In this document: in pieces, positions 47,073 to 59,461 of the stretch | Layout of the letters: every line of letters starts with the position of its first letter | How positions within the stretch are numbered: position 1 is the stretch's first letter | NCBI GenBank assembly: GCA_021613535.1 | Contig: CP075497.1 | Location: 2,790,001-2,854,000 of the forward strand | Source: Adineta vaga | Lineage: Eukaryota > Rotifera | Direction: 5' to 3' | DNA: 64,000 nucleotides | Made by a program: the position numbers and the translations under genes | The notes under the pieces: generated by a model | Seen by the model: the letters and a program-made list of their open reading frames with translations, nothing else | Told to the model about the DNA's origin: nothing | Databases searched by the model: none

Positions 47073-48642
47073 TACTTTTCTTCTGTTTATGTCTCTCTTC
47101 TAAAACAAGACCTAAAGATTGATTTGAATGAACAAGAAAAAGACGAACAGACAGGTGTAGATGTAGAAATCAATCATTGATTCTTAACGAATATGATACA
47201 ATTGGTTATTTGTTCTTTGTTCTCAAAAGAAGAAAGAACAAACTGACTATCGACAAAAAAATGACATTCATTTGTTACTGAATGACAGACTGAAATCAAT
47301 ATTTAAAATCGTTCGATAAAAATATATTTTCACATTTATTTTATATAGAAAAATATTCAAAGAAGATGTCGCAAGTGACAATTAATGAAATATATAATAA
47401 GAAAATGTTCAATATAATGACGGATTTAATTTGTTCGATTGTGTAATCGAAAAAGAACAATGAAACATATTGTTATAATAAGAATAAATACTGGAATAAT
47501 AAAAATAACATATCTTTCAATAAATTGATCGATAAAAGAATTCCATCGATGGGATTTTTTCTTTGATAATAATCGTTTGTCATCCATGAATGTTATTATA
47601 GCATCTCTCGACTCATTCTTCTCCAAAAGCATCATTTATAATATCTTTTTTTCTTGTCATTTTCTTTTAAAATATATGATGGGAGATTTTGTTTTTAAAA
47701 ATGTTTCCCGTGTATCAATGAGTAATCTTAGAAAAATTTTATTGTATAATTATCGTATAGTCACCTGCTGCTACGACATTATCAAATAGTGTAAAATGAA
47801 AATGATTCTCTTTCGAACTTTGTTTTTTTCTAGATTTCAAAAAGCACCTGAGTAAATATTTGTTTTTTACTTTTGTAGAATCAGTTGACAAACACATGCA
47901 GTTTTATATTTTCATCTAGACATTATATGTCGAAAGATTCAATCATTAACAATTTTTTTGATTAAATAAACAGGAATTAGTTGAAAATAAAGAAGATATG
48001 ACATCAGATTAGACTTTGTTGTAAATGTCTGTTATGATAGAAGATGATCGATAGGAATTTCTATGTTTATATATTCGCACCAATATTTATATAGTATATA
48101 TGAAATTGAATATCCATAGATCTACTAAATCAAAAGTGAAAAGAAGACATCTTCTGTATAAACTATGTTAAGTATGTTATAATCTTGGATATTGTAGAAC
48201 TGACGTATCTCTCTGCTGTCTTATCAAAATATGCAATACGAGATGTTATTAATGGGTACTATATATCGAATATTTCAAAGATGAAACGATTGATCATACA
48301 CTAAATCGATATAGAAGAGACCAAATTCATCTAAATCGACTAGTCGTCCTAATATATACATGTTTATAAACAAACAATACACTACTAGAAAACAACAAAA
48401 GATTTTCTCTTTAATCCTTTTCTTTTCGAGCTATACGTATGTATATATAAACATATATCAGAAGAAAATACAAATAAACACATTTGTTCGATTTACATTT
48501 GATCAGTTGGTGGTTGTGTGTACTTGTATACTATCGAGCGGATCAATATCTATCTCTACTACTACTAATCATAACTAGTAGTGCTAATTTTCCTTTTCCT
48601 CTCTGCTCGATACCAAACTCCAACGAAAACAAAACCCGAATT
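47073..48642. other. Intergenic region with one small candidate ORF
   Basis: 1.57 kb between NCAPD2 (minus) and the EF-hand gene (plus). Apart from the small membrane-protein frame at 47426-47635 there is only AT-rich DNA. In-frame sequence upstream of 48643 is open but hydrophobic and unconserved, probably 5' UTR. Confidence 0.45.
47426..47635 (-). CDS. Small single-pass membrane protein, candidate
   Basis: A 69-codon frame: a charged N-terminal half (NESRDAIITFMDDKRLLSKK) followed by one strong membrane segment (YVIFIIPVFILIITICFIVL) and a basic end FRLHNRTN. The arrangement of a soluble head, one TM and a short basic tail is that of tail-anchored or small type II proteins. Hydrophobic T/A-rich codons can arise by chance in AT-rich DNA, so the call is weak. 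No family recognised. Confidence 0.3.
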   Translation of the reverse strand: MMLLEKNESRDAIITFMDDKRLLSKKKSHRWNSFIDQFIERYVIFIIPVFILIITICFIVLFRLHNRTN

Positions 48643-49484
48643 ATGCCTCGTTATTATAACATTCCAAATAAAGTCAATCTACCACTTGTGTCACATTCAA
48701 TCGATCGGGATCCAGTTTCTATGTGTAAATCAAAATCACCATTAATTATTGAAAATGAAAAGAAATTAGCATGGCCAACTAAATCGCGTTATCCAAATAT
48801 AAGTAATTCACAAGAAAATACACCTCCAAGACGTATTCCAACTTATCGTAAACTTCACAAACCATGGCAAACAGTGGTTAGAACAATTGTACCTAAAGCA
48901 GGTTAGTCATGCATATTGATTATTGATATTTTTGTATCTTTTGTTCGATAGATTCTCGGCTTATGTTTAATTTTATCGATGCAAATACTGATTCACGTGT
49001 TAGCTATCTGGAATTTCGTTCTTGGATGCTTATTATTGATCAAACATTAGCTGAACATGAAATATTTGGACTATTTAATGAAATCGATCGTAATAGTAAG
49101 AAAATTTGTTTCTAATTTCGAATTCATATGATTATATTATTTTAGATGATGGTTTTATTCAATATAAAGAATTTCGAGATTATTTTGGTGATGATCTTCT
49201 AACAAGTGACGCTAATATTATTGAATTAACTACATTATTCAATGAAATTGATAGAAATCAGTCAGGTACAATAACACTCGATCAACTTTTAGCATTTTTT
49301 AATCGTCATACACCAATGATAACAGAAGAAGAAGCACATCTTTTTCTTGGTATGGTCTCCGAAATTGGAAATGAAAATAGTATTTCTTTAAAAGGTAATT
49401 TCCTTCTTTTTTTTCGTTAGAAAAAAAAACCCATCATTTTTCAATTTAGAATTTCTCAAAGCTATGCATGAATGGAAAATATAA
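48643..49484 (+). CDS. EF-hand calcium-binding protein
   Basis: Four exons (48643-48901, 48952-49095, 49146-49394, 49450-49484) joined in frame to about 228 residues. A basic, Pro-rich N-terminal 85 residues (MPRYYNIPNKVNLPLVSHSI ...) has no domain. Then come EF-hands: loop 1 DANTDSRVSYLE and loop 2 DRNNDGFIQYKE are canonical with Asp/Asn at 1, 3, 5 and Glu at 12; loop 3 DRNQSGTITLDQ ends in Gln, so binding may be weak; a fourth is degenerate. Intron 2 splits loop 2. Calcium sensor of calmodulin/EFCAB type; partner unknown. Met at 48643 chosen since upstream in-frame residues look like UTR. Confidence 0.85.
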
Positions 49485-49647
49485 TTTAATTCTTTACTTT
49501 TTCTTTTATAATCAATTTCTTTCGTTGTAATTGTTGTTCCTTTTTCACTTTATTTTTTCATAAATATACTTACTATACAGAGAAAAAACAAACGTCAATG
49601 ACAACAAAAAAGCATTTGATTCTTTTTAAATAATAAAATATATAAAC

Positions 49648-50507
49648 TTAAACAGTACATTCAGCTGGTTTATTCATTCCATTATATCGCGAACAAATAG
49701 CTTTAATGAAACTCTTTTCATCATGACCATCCGAACATCCATACCAAGTACCATCATGCATACACCAAAATTGACCATTCAAATTCATTGTACATGATTT
49801 CTTTGCCGAAGCGGATTTTGTTCTTTGTAATGATTGATGAAATAATTCATTTCCTTTATCAGATTTTACACATGTATCAATATCAGACCATTTAATTGAT
49901 CCATCAGATGCTTCTTTAAGACATTGTTCACCATTATTTGGAATATTTGCCAATTGTCTCGATTGACATTGAAGAAATTTGAGTAAAGTCGTTTGTGAAC
50001 ACATACTTTGAACACATAATTGTTGTTTATTACCTAAACATTCATCAGGTCCATGCATACATTCGATTTGATTTGTTTGAGTTTCATAAGCAATAAATGA
50101 AACAGTAAAATTTATAATTGAAGATAGTTTGATTAAACTAGGAGCAAATAATGTTTCACATTTTCTCGCATCGGGACATTTTGACATAACAAAAAATTCC
50201 ACACGAACAGGTTTATCTGAAATAACTAAAAATCAAAATGATGAAATCGTTTTATTGAATCAAATTATTGAGATTAATTACTAGTAAGAGTATCAGATGT
50301 TTGATAAGAACGATAAATTATAATTGTTCCCATGAAAAGTATTAATGGGAGAAGAATGGTAAGAAGTTTTTGATTCATCGGTAAACGTTGAAAGGAATAT
50401 AAACGACGATAATATTGACGCTAGAATAGATCATCAACAATGAAAAAGGATATTTTTCAATGATTAAAAGAGGTCTATTAGTTCAAGTATTACTCCAAAC
50501 TTACCAT
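49648..50507 (-). CDS. GILT-like lysosomal thiol reductase
   Basis: Gamma-interferon-inducible lysosomal thiol reductase family: reduces disulfides in endocytosed proteins. Exons: 50507-50505 (the ATG alone), 50420-50282, 50225-49648, about 239 residues. N-terminal membrane anchor LLTILLPLILFMGTIIIYRS preceded by RQYYRRLYSF suggests type II insertion. The GILT signature CMHGPDECLGNKQQLC is present (consensus CQHGxxECxxNxxxxC), as are further paired cysteines. The active site reads FFVMSKCPDARKCE: the second cysteine of CxxC is replaced, leaving C-x5-C, a variant I recall from fungal and some invertebrate members, so reductase activity is uncertain. The 84-nt intron directly after the start codon is inferred from gtaagt after ATG. 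Confidence 0.85.
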
Positions 50508-51055
50508 TAAAATGGTTTTATCTATCACTATTTACTTGTCGTTACGTTTTCTTTCGAAAGAATGCGGATCAATATAAAATCCGCTCAGTGAAAAAGAACA
50601 ACATTCGTTCATTTTCTCTTTCTCTCGCTTGACATTTATCTATTCTTCTGATGTAATCAACTTACCAAGATATTTTGTTTTAAGTCGACATAAACTGGCA
50701 TAATCAATCACAGATCGAAATTTATCTACAACTAACTGAAATTAAATTATTTTAGAAAAAAATGTAAAGATATCCAGCGTTTATTTTGTGGAAATCCAAT
50801 TTGTTCCTTTCTTTTTCTGATCAATATAAAAGAAAATCTTTTGTGTACATAAAAAGGTGAAAGATAATGCAAAAATTATATACGTGCACAGATATATATG
50901 TAAAAATCTCACTGTTACATGTGAGATATGACAAAAAGGAAAGAATCGATAAAAACAACTGAAGAAATATAAATATTCATGACTAGAATCGATAAAGGAA
51001 AGAAAAATTTGGAATGAAGTTTAAACAAAAGATGATTGAATATGTGTGTGTGCAA
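50508..51055. other. Intergenic region
   Basis: About 550 bp between the GILT start and the GRIPAP1 stop, both minus. AT-rich, no gene seen; a short GT run at 51042-51052. Confidence 0.5.
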
Positions 51056-54000
51056 TTAGTGATGTAAAGATTTATTTTGTATTTGCAATGACATAGATTC
51101 TAAATCTTTTTGTAGATGCATATTTTTTGTCAGAGTTTCTTCTAACATACGTTGTAAATTCTTGATAATTTCATCATTATTTGATTGACTTTTATTACCG
51201 CTTAAATGTTCGAACATATTTCGAAGATTCAATGATGGACCACTTTGACGTTCTGCAGATGGATTTTGTCGACGACGAGATGGTGGAGTTGATACACGAG
51301 TATTAATACCTATAGAATAAAGAATTTTTGTAATGAAATTTGACGAGAAAATTTACCAGTGATTGATCCACGTTTATCATTGGAATAATGTTGAATAAGG
51401 TCGTTTGCCATCGCTGAATTTGATGATTCTAAATGTCGAACTTTTTCTTCAAGAACCGATCGTTCTTCTTGAATTCGTGCTAATTTTTGAATTAAATCTT
51501 TATTTTCTTGTTCTAATCCAACCGGACTCATTTGTGTTGATGTTACAGAAGCCTTTAATATTTAACAATAAAATAAGAACAAATATCTTCTAGAAATTCT
51601 CTTCTTACTCTATCCATATATCCAGTTCCACCATACGATGAAACGGATCTACAGAGATAAAGAATAAATAAATTTTTGAAAGAATTAGTAATTCAATGAT
51701 ATTTACGCTGTGTCACCTTGACGACTTCCATCTGTTTTGGGAATATAGAAAAGCTCATCAAGTGCTATGAGAAAAAACATCAGATGTGATATTGATGATG
51801 TAAAACTAACAAACCAGCTTTATCTCCCGAGAGCAATTCAGTCAATTTCTCTTGCATTCGCTCATTTTTCTTCTTTTCGGCGATTAATTGTTTTTGTAAA
51901 TCTTTCATCTTATTAAGAAAGAAAGAAGAAATAACAATTCAATGAAATTGATCACTTACGAAAGTTGCTCCTTTTCTTTCATGTGTTCGTTTTTCATCAA
52001 TAAATGTCGATGCTTCCTGAAAATAACAAATAAATAAAGGTAAAAATGACTCTTTTTTTTCTTCTTATGAACCTGTTTTAAAACATCAATTTGTGCGTTT
52101 AATTCTTCGATTGTACGTGCTTTTGTACTGAGAATTTCTGTTAAATTCTATAAAGAAAACAATAGTGATTTTCGATCAGTACAAAACACGATCTTTTACT
52201 TGAATTTGTTCTTGATATTCTTGTCTTTCTTGAATGCGTAGTGATTCATTTTGTGTCTGTTGTTCATTGAATTGATATTCTGAATTTTTTTTAAGTTCAT
52301 CAATTTCGATCTAGAAGAGACGAAGAGAGAGAGAGAGATTGAATTGATTAGACGAGAAAGAATTCTACTTGAAATTCTTCTAAACGAGCTGATAAGATTT
52401 GTTTAAGTTCTTCTTCTGATTTTAGACGAGTTTCCAATTCCGTATAACGAGATTGCATTTGTTTTAATGTTCGATCTTTGATCTAAATAATCATGAAAAA
52501 TGATATTGATAGTAATGTTTTAAAGGACTTTTTACCTTTAATTCACTGATTTCTTTTTCAAGTTTTTCTATTTCAACTTGATGTTTTTCTTTTTGAGTTT
52601 GTAAAATTAATTTAGCTCGTTCTTCGACTTGTATATTATTCACAGCCATTTCATCAATCGTAATTTTACGTTGTTCTGCCACCTATTTTAAGTTTCGTAG
52701 AACATTTTTCATCTATCTTATCGACTTACTCGTTGTTGAGATTCCAAATTCTTTGTTGTTGTATTAATCTGTTGTTCTAGAATTTGAACAGTTTGTAATA
52801 ATGTTTCATAAGCTTCTTTCGATTGCTAAAATCGAAGAAAATATGTTAAATAATTGAAGAAAATAGTTTCGCACCTGAGTTTCAGTGCGTAAACAATCAC
52901 GATCGAGAATTGTTTGGTTAAGTAACAATTCTTTATCGTCAAGAATTCGTTGATGTTCAGCATTAGTATCACGTAATTGCTGATTTTGTTCAGCAGCTAC
53001 TGTGCCAATCTTTAGTTAAGAAAAAGCAGTATTAGTAAAGCAATTCATCTCGAAACAAACCTGTGATTCTAATTGATCGATTGTATTTTGTAATTCATAG
53101 AAATGTTTTTGATATTTATTAACTTCATCATCTTTAGTCTAGAAAGACGAAGATTTTTCCATGAAAAAACAAAAGAAGAATTTCTCCAAGAAAAACATAC
53201 TTTTGTAATCGATCGAATTTCATCTTGTAAACGTTTGATATCAGATTTTAATACATCGAGTTGTACTTCATTTGTTGATTTTATATTCGTATTTTCAACA
53301 CTAAGAAAACAGAATTTTGAGAATAGAAATTTGAGGATATTTTGTGTGTTTACATAAGATCTTGAATACGTTTTTCAGATTCATATTGCAATTGTAGGAA
53401 TGATTTTTGTTTTTCATCAAGTTTTTCTTCTAACTATAAATGAGATTCTTGAAAATTTTTGGTGAAAAAAACAAGTGATGTTTACATTTTCAATCTGTTT
53501 GGAAAGCTTTCGATTGATTTCATTGGAAGAAATTTCTAATTGACGTAGTTGTTCTTGTAGCAAACGTTTTTCTTCTTGTTCTGTTTCCAAACGAATACTA
53601 TTTGCTAAACGAACCGTTTACACTAAATAACTTATGGAGAATTTCCAGGTACAAACATACTATCGAATGCTTTTGTTTCACCATTTGATCCTTTCGTAGA
53701 AACCACATGAACAAGACCACCTTCACTACTAAAATATACAAGAATCGTGATTGATAATTGCACTCGAAATAGAACAGACAAAATCCATACCGATTATCAT
53801 CACATTCGACTTCGACATCTTCTTTTTGGAATGATTCATTACTTGAACTTTCAGTAGAAATGGATTCCACAGTTTTCGCTGATAGTTCTTGAAAATAAGA
53901 ATTATATTTAGATTCGAAAGATTCTCTTTGAATAGTCTTTACCTGAAATTTTCTTTTGTAAAACATTATTTTCTGCTTTTAAATGTCGATTTTCTTCTTG

Positions 54001-55679
54001 AATTCCACTTAGATTCTCTGCAGCATCATATGAAACATTGAAATTTGTATGACGACCTTCTTTATACAGTTTTAATTGATTTTCAAGCTCTTGAACTTTA
54101 TTCATATACTAAAACAACGATATAAAAATCCTTTTTTCATTGTATATAAACCAGAAAGTACTTAGGTAATCTGAATTGATCGAATTTATTTCTCCTTTAG
54201 TTTCAATTCAATATCAATCATGTTCAAACTTATTTTAATCTTCATTCTATTTCGATATATTCATACTGATGAGTCTTTTCATTTTGGTATTATTAATCAT
54301 CGTACCCAATGGTATTTTCATTGTCCGAATAATTTAACAAAAACCCTTTATCCTTCAACGAATGATCAACCATTAATATCGTACGAATGTCCATCTCGTT
54401 CTCTAACAATGGAAATTCTTCCTATTGAAATTGATTTTACATTTCTCTGTCGTCCTCAATCTCATTTAATCTGGTTTATAATTGATCTCTATCAATATAC
54501 AACTGATTTTTTGTCTATAAAAACAAAAAATTTCGAAATTCAATTGAATTTAAATCATCAAATTCGATTGAAAACATCTCAAAATGAATTGAAAACATTT
54601 CCAAATCATACAATTCTTATCAATGCATTTTATATTCCATTTGAAACAATCGAAATTCTATTAAATCAACCAATTGAACTTTACATTGAAATTCAAAATA
54701 CAAATCAATTGAATTATTGTGAATTTCTTTTAAAAGATAAACATTTTTGGCGAACATTTATCAAGAAAAACAAATGCAATTCAATTCGTTCAAATTCATT
54801 GATTATTCAAAATGCTACTTGTCATTTTATTTCTAAAACAATTCCTGAAGATGTTAATAATATATCATCATTGAATTCCGAATCGTATCTTTTACTTGAA
54901 GAAAGTTATCGTCAATTATTTGCATCGATTATTCGATCAACTACAAATTCTGTTCTATTAAAATTAACCTTTGTTTTTCTCATTATTATCTTAGTTATTC
55001 TTATTCTATTCTTTCTCTATATGTTCTTCTATCATTATCATCTTCGATCAAGATCTCTATGAGATAAACATCAATATTCTTTACTTCATTCAATTCTTGC
55101 ATCATTGTTTCATTCTGTAATTTGAATTCTTCTTCTTGTGTATGAACTTTACGTGTTAAAACTTCATTTTCACGTTGAATTTCATCGACATCACGTCCTG
55201 GAGTTCGACGAAGTTTAAATGGTAACTAAAAACAAACTTTAACATGAATTTTTCATTCAATATTCTTTAAAATAACAAACCATTTTTGATGGTAATCGTA
55301 AATTAATACTTTCTTTTTCATAATTTTCAATTTGATTTTTTAATTGAGCATTTTCTAAAAGAATAAATGAATTTATATGGAATCTTATACAAAATTTTCT
55401 TTATTATTTATCGAATACATTAAAAAGAAGAGTCAATCAATCCCTAGGCGAATCATACTTCTCTTTATTTGTCAAAATTTACTCTTCTAAATTAAAAACA
55501 ACAACTTTTTATTCTATTCAGTTCTCTCAATCGAATATTTGAAGGATCAGTAATTATTCTTCGAAATATAAATTACCTGCAGTTAATTTTTTATTCTGTC
55601 CTTCCAAACTATAATTTTCTGTTTTAAGTTTAACCAATTCATTTTGAAAACGTTGAAATTCTTCATCGGATAACGGCAT
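51056..55679 (-). CDS. GRIPAP1: GRIP1-associated protein 1 (GRASP-1)
   Basis: Coiled-coil Rab4 effector on recycling endosomes; in neurons it links GRIP1 and AMPA-receptor recycling. Long, almost entirely coiled coil, about twenty short exons. N-terminus MPLSDEEFQRFQNELVKLKT matches human SEEEFQRMQAQLLELRT; ENEVLTRKVHTQEEEFKLQN matches human [20 protein letters not shown]. Near the C-terminus RIQEERSVLEEKVRHLESSN matches [20 protein letters not shown], and the end NLQRMLEETLTKNMHLQKDL matches [20 protein letters not shown]. The last residues are NKSLHH. An intron precedes the start codon (ttctag|att ATG). The 976-bp intron 54109-55084 contains a plus-strand gene. Confidence 0.9.
54220..55062 (+). 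CDS. Single-pass membrane glycoprotein nested in a GRIPAP1 intron
   Basis: Single exon, 280 residues, not recognised. Signal peptide MFKLILIFILFRYIHTDES; an extracellular part of about 220 residues with several cysteines (FHCPNNL, YECPSRS, FLCRPQS, YCEFLL, KKNKCNS, ATCHFIS) and N-glycosylation sites (NLT, NHT, NAT, NIS); then one membrane segment LTFVFLIIILVILILFFLYM and a short basic tail YHYHLRSRSL. So a type I surface protein or receptor. It lies wholly inside intron 54109-55084 of GRIPAP1, on the opposite strand, ending 22 bp from the intron edge. Composition of the ectodomain (beta-rich, Ile/Leu/Asn) is similar in style to the halves of the nested lectin-type gene at 35.4-37.5 kb, but no clear homology is visible. 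Confidence 0.75.
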   Translation: MFKLILIFILFRYIHTDESFHFGIINHRTQWYFHCPNNLTKTLYPSTNDQPLISYECPSRSLTMEILPIEIDFTFLCRPQSHLIWFIIDLYQYTTDFLSIKTKNFEIQLNLNHQIRLKTSQNELKTFPNHTILINAFYIPFETIEILLNQPIELYIEIQNTNQLNYCEFLLKDKHFWRTFIKKNKCNSIRSNSLIIQNATCHFISKTIPEDVNNISSLNSESYLLLEESYRQLFASIIRSTTNSVLLKLTFVFLIIILVILILFFLYMFFYHYHLRSRSL

Positions 55680-55906
55680 AATCTAGAATGAATTAATTCT
55701 TTATTAGTTCAGTATATCCAAATTTAGGTATACAAAAGCAAAGCACATACAAAAAAAAAGAACAAAAAGAGAGGTCAAGATACGCTCAATCTTAACAATT
55801 ACAATCACGTTTGATGAAATATTCAAGCAGAAGAAAAAAAAGAAAGAAAACAAAATTTATCAAAGATATTTCTAGAGTAAGAAAAAGTTATATTTGCTTG
55901 GGTTGA

Positions 55907-58647
55907 TTAACGATTATTTCGATGAGGTGATCCTGAAACATTAGTTTTGAAAAATAAATATTAAGAAGAAATAAATAATATTAACATACGAGTAGGTTTT
56001 TGATATTTATGTTCATCTATACGAGAACGAAGGTCATCATTAACACGACGCTGAAAGAGTAAAAGTAAATATTGATTATAAAGATTGTTTTATATTAGAT
56101 ATCGATTTTGTTAATAAATATGTCTATGATCTTTACATTCAATATCAGTAGATCATCATTGATGAGTAATTATGTTTTAATTCAATGCAGATGGTATAAA
56201 TCGAAGGAAACGGAAAAAAAGTGTTTTACTCAGGAGATTTACACCTGTTCTGTTTCATTCATGTGCATCGAATTGAATGTTAAACAACATATTATAAACT
56301 TACCTTATGATTTGATTCATATTTTGTTGATTCTAGAAAAAGAAGAAGGATTTAATTATATATTTGATTGATGTAGACTTGACAAATCTGTACTTTGTGA
56401 ATGAGATCGATCGTTTAAAGTAATCGATGATGATGATGATGATGACGCATGTTCTCTTGGATTATGCTGTTGTCGATGATCTCGTTTATTAATGATTTCG
56501 TCGATCGATGTCGATGTGATGCTTCTTTGTTGTTGATAATCATGACTGCAAAATGGACGAACACATATTGATTTGTGTAAAGACCATTTTTAAAGTTTTT
56601 TTTTTTTTTTAATAATATCATTCACATATCACCGTCTATGTGAGAATATTATTATACAGTCTACCTTTGTTGTTTGTTGTCTGTATTGGAAATTGTTTTG
56701 ATTAACGTTGGTTTGAACATTGTTATTGGTTCTTGACTGATATTGACCAATTCATCCAGTAGATCTTTGTCTTCATCACTATTTTGTTGTTTTGATCGAT
56801 TATTTCTCAAAGTTATACGTAAATCTTGAGGTGGTTCTTTATCAGTGACTGTTTGATGAATAGTATCACTATGAATTTCAACTGTACGACATGAATTGGA
56901 AGATGTGACTTTCAATTCATGATCAATGGCAGGTTTAATTGAATCACTAGGAGCTAAAATTGGTGAAAGAATTGTATTTTTCAAAGTATTAGCTGTATTT
57001 ATCGATGAAGTTGATGGTTTATCCTCATCAACACCTGCGTATAGATCATTAATTGGATGATTTTGTGAATCTAACGTTGATTTTTCAACAGGTAGTTGAG
57101 AAAAACGTGATCGAGCATTGAGTCGACGACTAGATGATGGTTTTTGTGAACTATCAACTGTAATTGGAATCGATTGAGAAACAGATTCTGATACTAATAC
57201 CTTTGAAAATAATAAATTTAAGATATGTATTCTAAACACACTCTGATAATCTTTATCAGTTTGAAAAACATAATGAATCAACATACATTGTTTGTATTCT
57301 GTTCGGATGTTATTTTTTGCTCTTGTTGAGGTTTCTCTTCGATCATTGTTGATTGAACAATAGTTTCTGGTTGAACAATTATTGGTACATGGGATTTTTC
57401 ATCAAAATGTTTTTCACGTTTTGAAAGTTCACGTTCGTATAAGTTCATTTCTCGTTCTCGACATTCAAATACCTTTTTATGCAATTGAATCTGTTTGAGA
57501 ATCAATTGAAAAATCTCACTAGAATTTGTACAAATCTTTGATAAGGAAAAACAAGAAGTGTCATCAATTTTCTTACTGTGAACAAGCTTCAATTTGAGGA
57601 TTATGTGATGGAATGGCATGCATCGTTTTATATTTACTCATAAGATCAATCGTTTGTAAAAGATCATAATTAGGCACACTGGATGTTGGTTGAATCAAAC
57701 TCGTATTTGGTAGGGAAAGATTTGATTTTGCGAAAAGAGAAAGTTCACATTCTTGTATATTATCACTTGTGTTAAGAAAACTTTTGTCTAAAGTTGGTTG
57801 TAATATCGGAATAGATGGAGTTGATTGAATGCTTGTTCTAAATTATAGATTACTATGTATATCAATCAAATCAAATTCAAAATTAATTACACGGATGAGA
57901 TTGATGGTAACTCATCGACTGTAGATTTCTTGGTCTATAAATATCTATAAATGATCGAATAGAATAGAATAGAATAAATCTTACTTGACGATCTGGCACT
58001 TTTGTGGAAATATCATCTTCGGATATGATACCTAAATCCGTAGTATTTTGATTTTTATCCATTTTGATTGATATAGTTGGTTTTTTTGTGGATGAAGTGG
58101 AGGTGATTTCATCGACCTCATTCGAGCGTTTTTTTGAAGTTGTAGGATAAGAACGATTAGTTGATGATTGATGTCGATCATGTGAAGAACGAGAACGAGA
58201 GTGGGAGCGAGACCGTGGCCGACCTGTGGACACTGGAGGAGGTCGTCTTGAACGATAGTGTCGACTGGTTGATGATGAAGAAGGTGGTGGTGATGGAGAT
58301 CGAGAAACGGGCTGAGGTTTTTGAGAGATATAATAATGATGTTGAGAATGCGATGATATTAAAGAAGTTGAAATTGGACTAGACGAACGTTTGTGAGTCA
58401 CTAATGGAGGAGAATGCCGATTTGAAGTTCCATTTGAACGTTTAGATGAATGAATTCGTCGTGAATCATTTGATGATCTATATTGGAAAGAAAAAACATT
58501 CATTTCATTCAGCTATATATTTAAATCGAACCTTTTCTGTTCAGTAGAATGATTGATTCGTTCATCTTCAAAATCAAGATCATTTGCATTCACATTACAA
58601 TCGATTGTATCCATATTATAGGTCGTACGAGATGATTGTCGATGCAT
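55907..58647 (-). CDS. RS-rich nuclear protein, unrecognised
   Basis: Eight or so exons. Start MHRQSSRTTYNMDTIDCNVN. The second exon is an RS-type region: RHYRSRRPPPVSTGRPRSRS, then HSRSRSSHDR and KRSNEVDEI. Downstream exons give a short coiled coil (IQLHKKVFECREREMNLYER, ELSKREKHFDEK) and long disordered Ser/Thr/Pro-rich sequence, e.g. RRLNARSRFSQLPVEK and DLLDELVNISQEPITMFKP. I join the tail through small exons (STKYESNHK, RRVNDDLRSRIDEHKYQKPT, RSPHRNNR) to a stop at 55907. RS repeats suggest a splicing or mRNA-processing role in the nucleus. No conserved domain was recognised, and the joining of the last small exons is inferred. It is upstream of GRIPAP1 on the same strand, separated by only 228 bp. 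Confidence 0.65.
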
Positions 58648-58655
58648 CTTGTTTA

Positions 58656-59045
<390 letters not shown>

Positions 59046-59461
59046 CTAAATTGTAATCAACGAACAATAAGATTATATGATTAGGTTATTTTTATGAGTG
59101 TATCAAGGACATCTAGAATAGAAATAATAGAAAAGGAAAATATAGTGGTGATGATGATGAGCGTTTCAAAAATAAAATTGGATAAAGATTTAAATCAATG
59201 AGTATTATCCTAGACAGATGTCGTTAGAAGTCGAAAAAAGTAGTTTTTAACTTGTGAGACGTTTCCAATCTGGTACATTCTAAATAGTCTTTCTGTTTAA
59301 TTATCGATTTCATTAATAAAAAACAACACATAGAAGGTTTATTCATTTTTTCTCTTTCTAGTTTTCATGATTAATCGCTAGGATAAAGAGGTACACACGT
59401 TTGTCTAATCACCGTAAATAGACACACATATAAAGGAAAACATAATTCGAAAAAAGAAAGT
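59046..59461. other. Intergenic region
   Basis: 415 bp between TRIAP1 start and FITM stop, both minus. AT-rich, no gene seen. Confidence 0.5.

Noticed and set aside
58161-58382. Plus-strand 73-codon frame
   Set aside because: Antisense shadow of the RS-rich exon.
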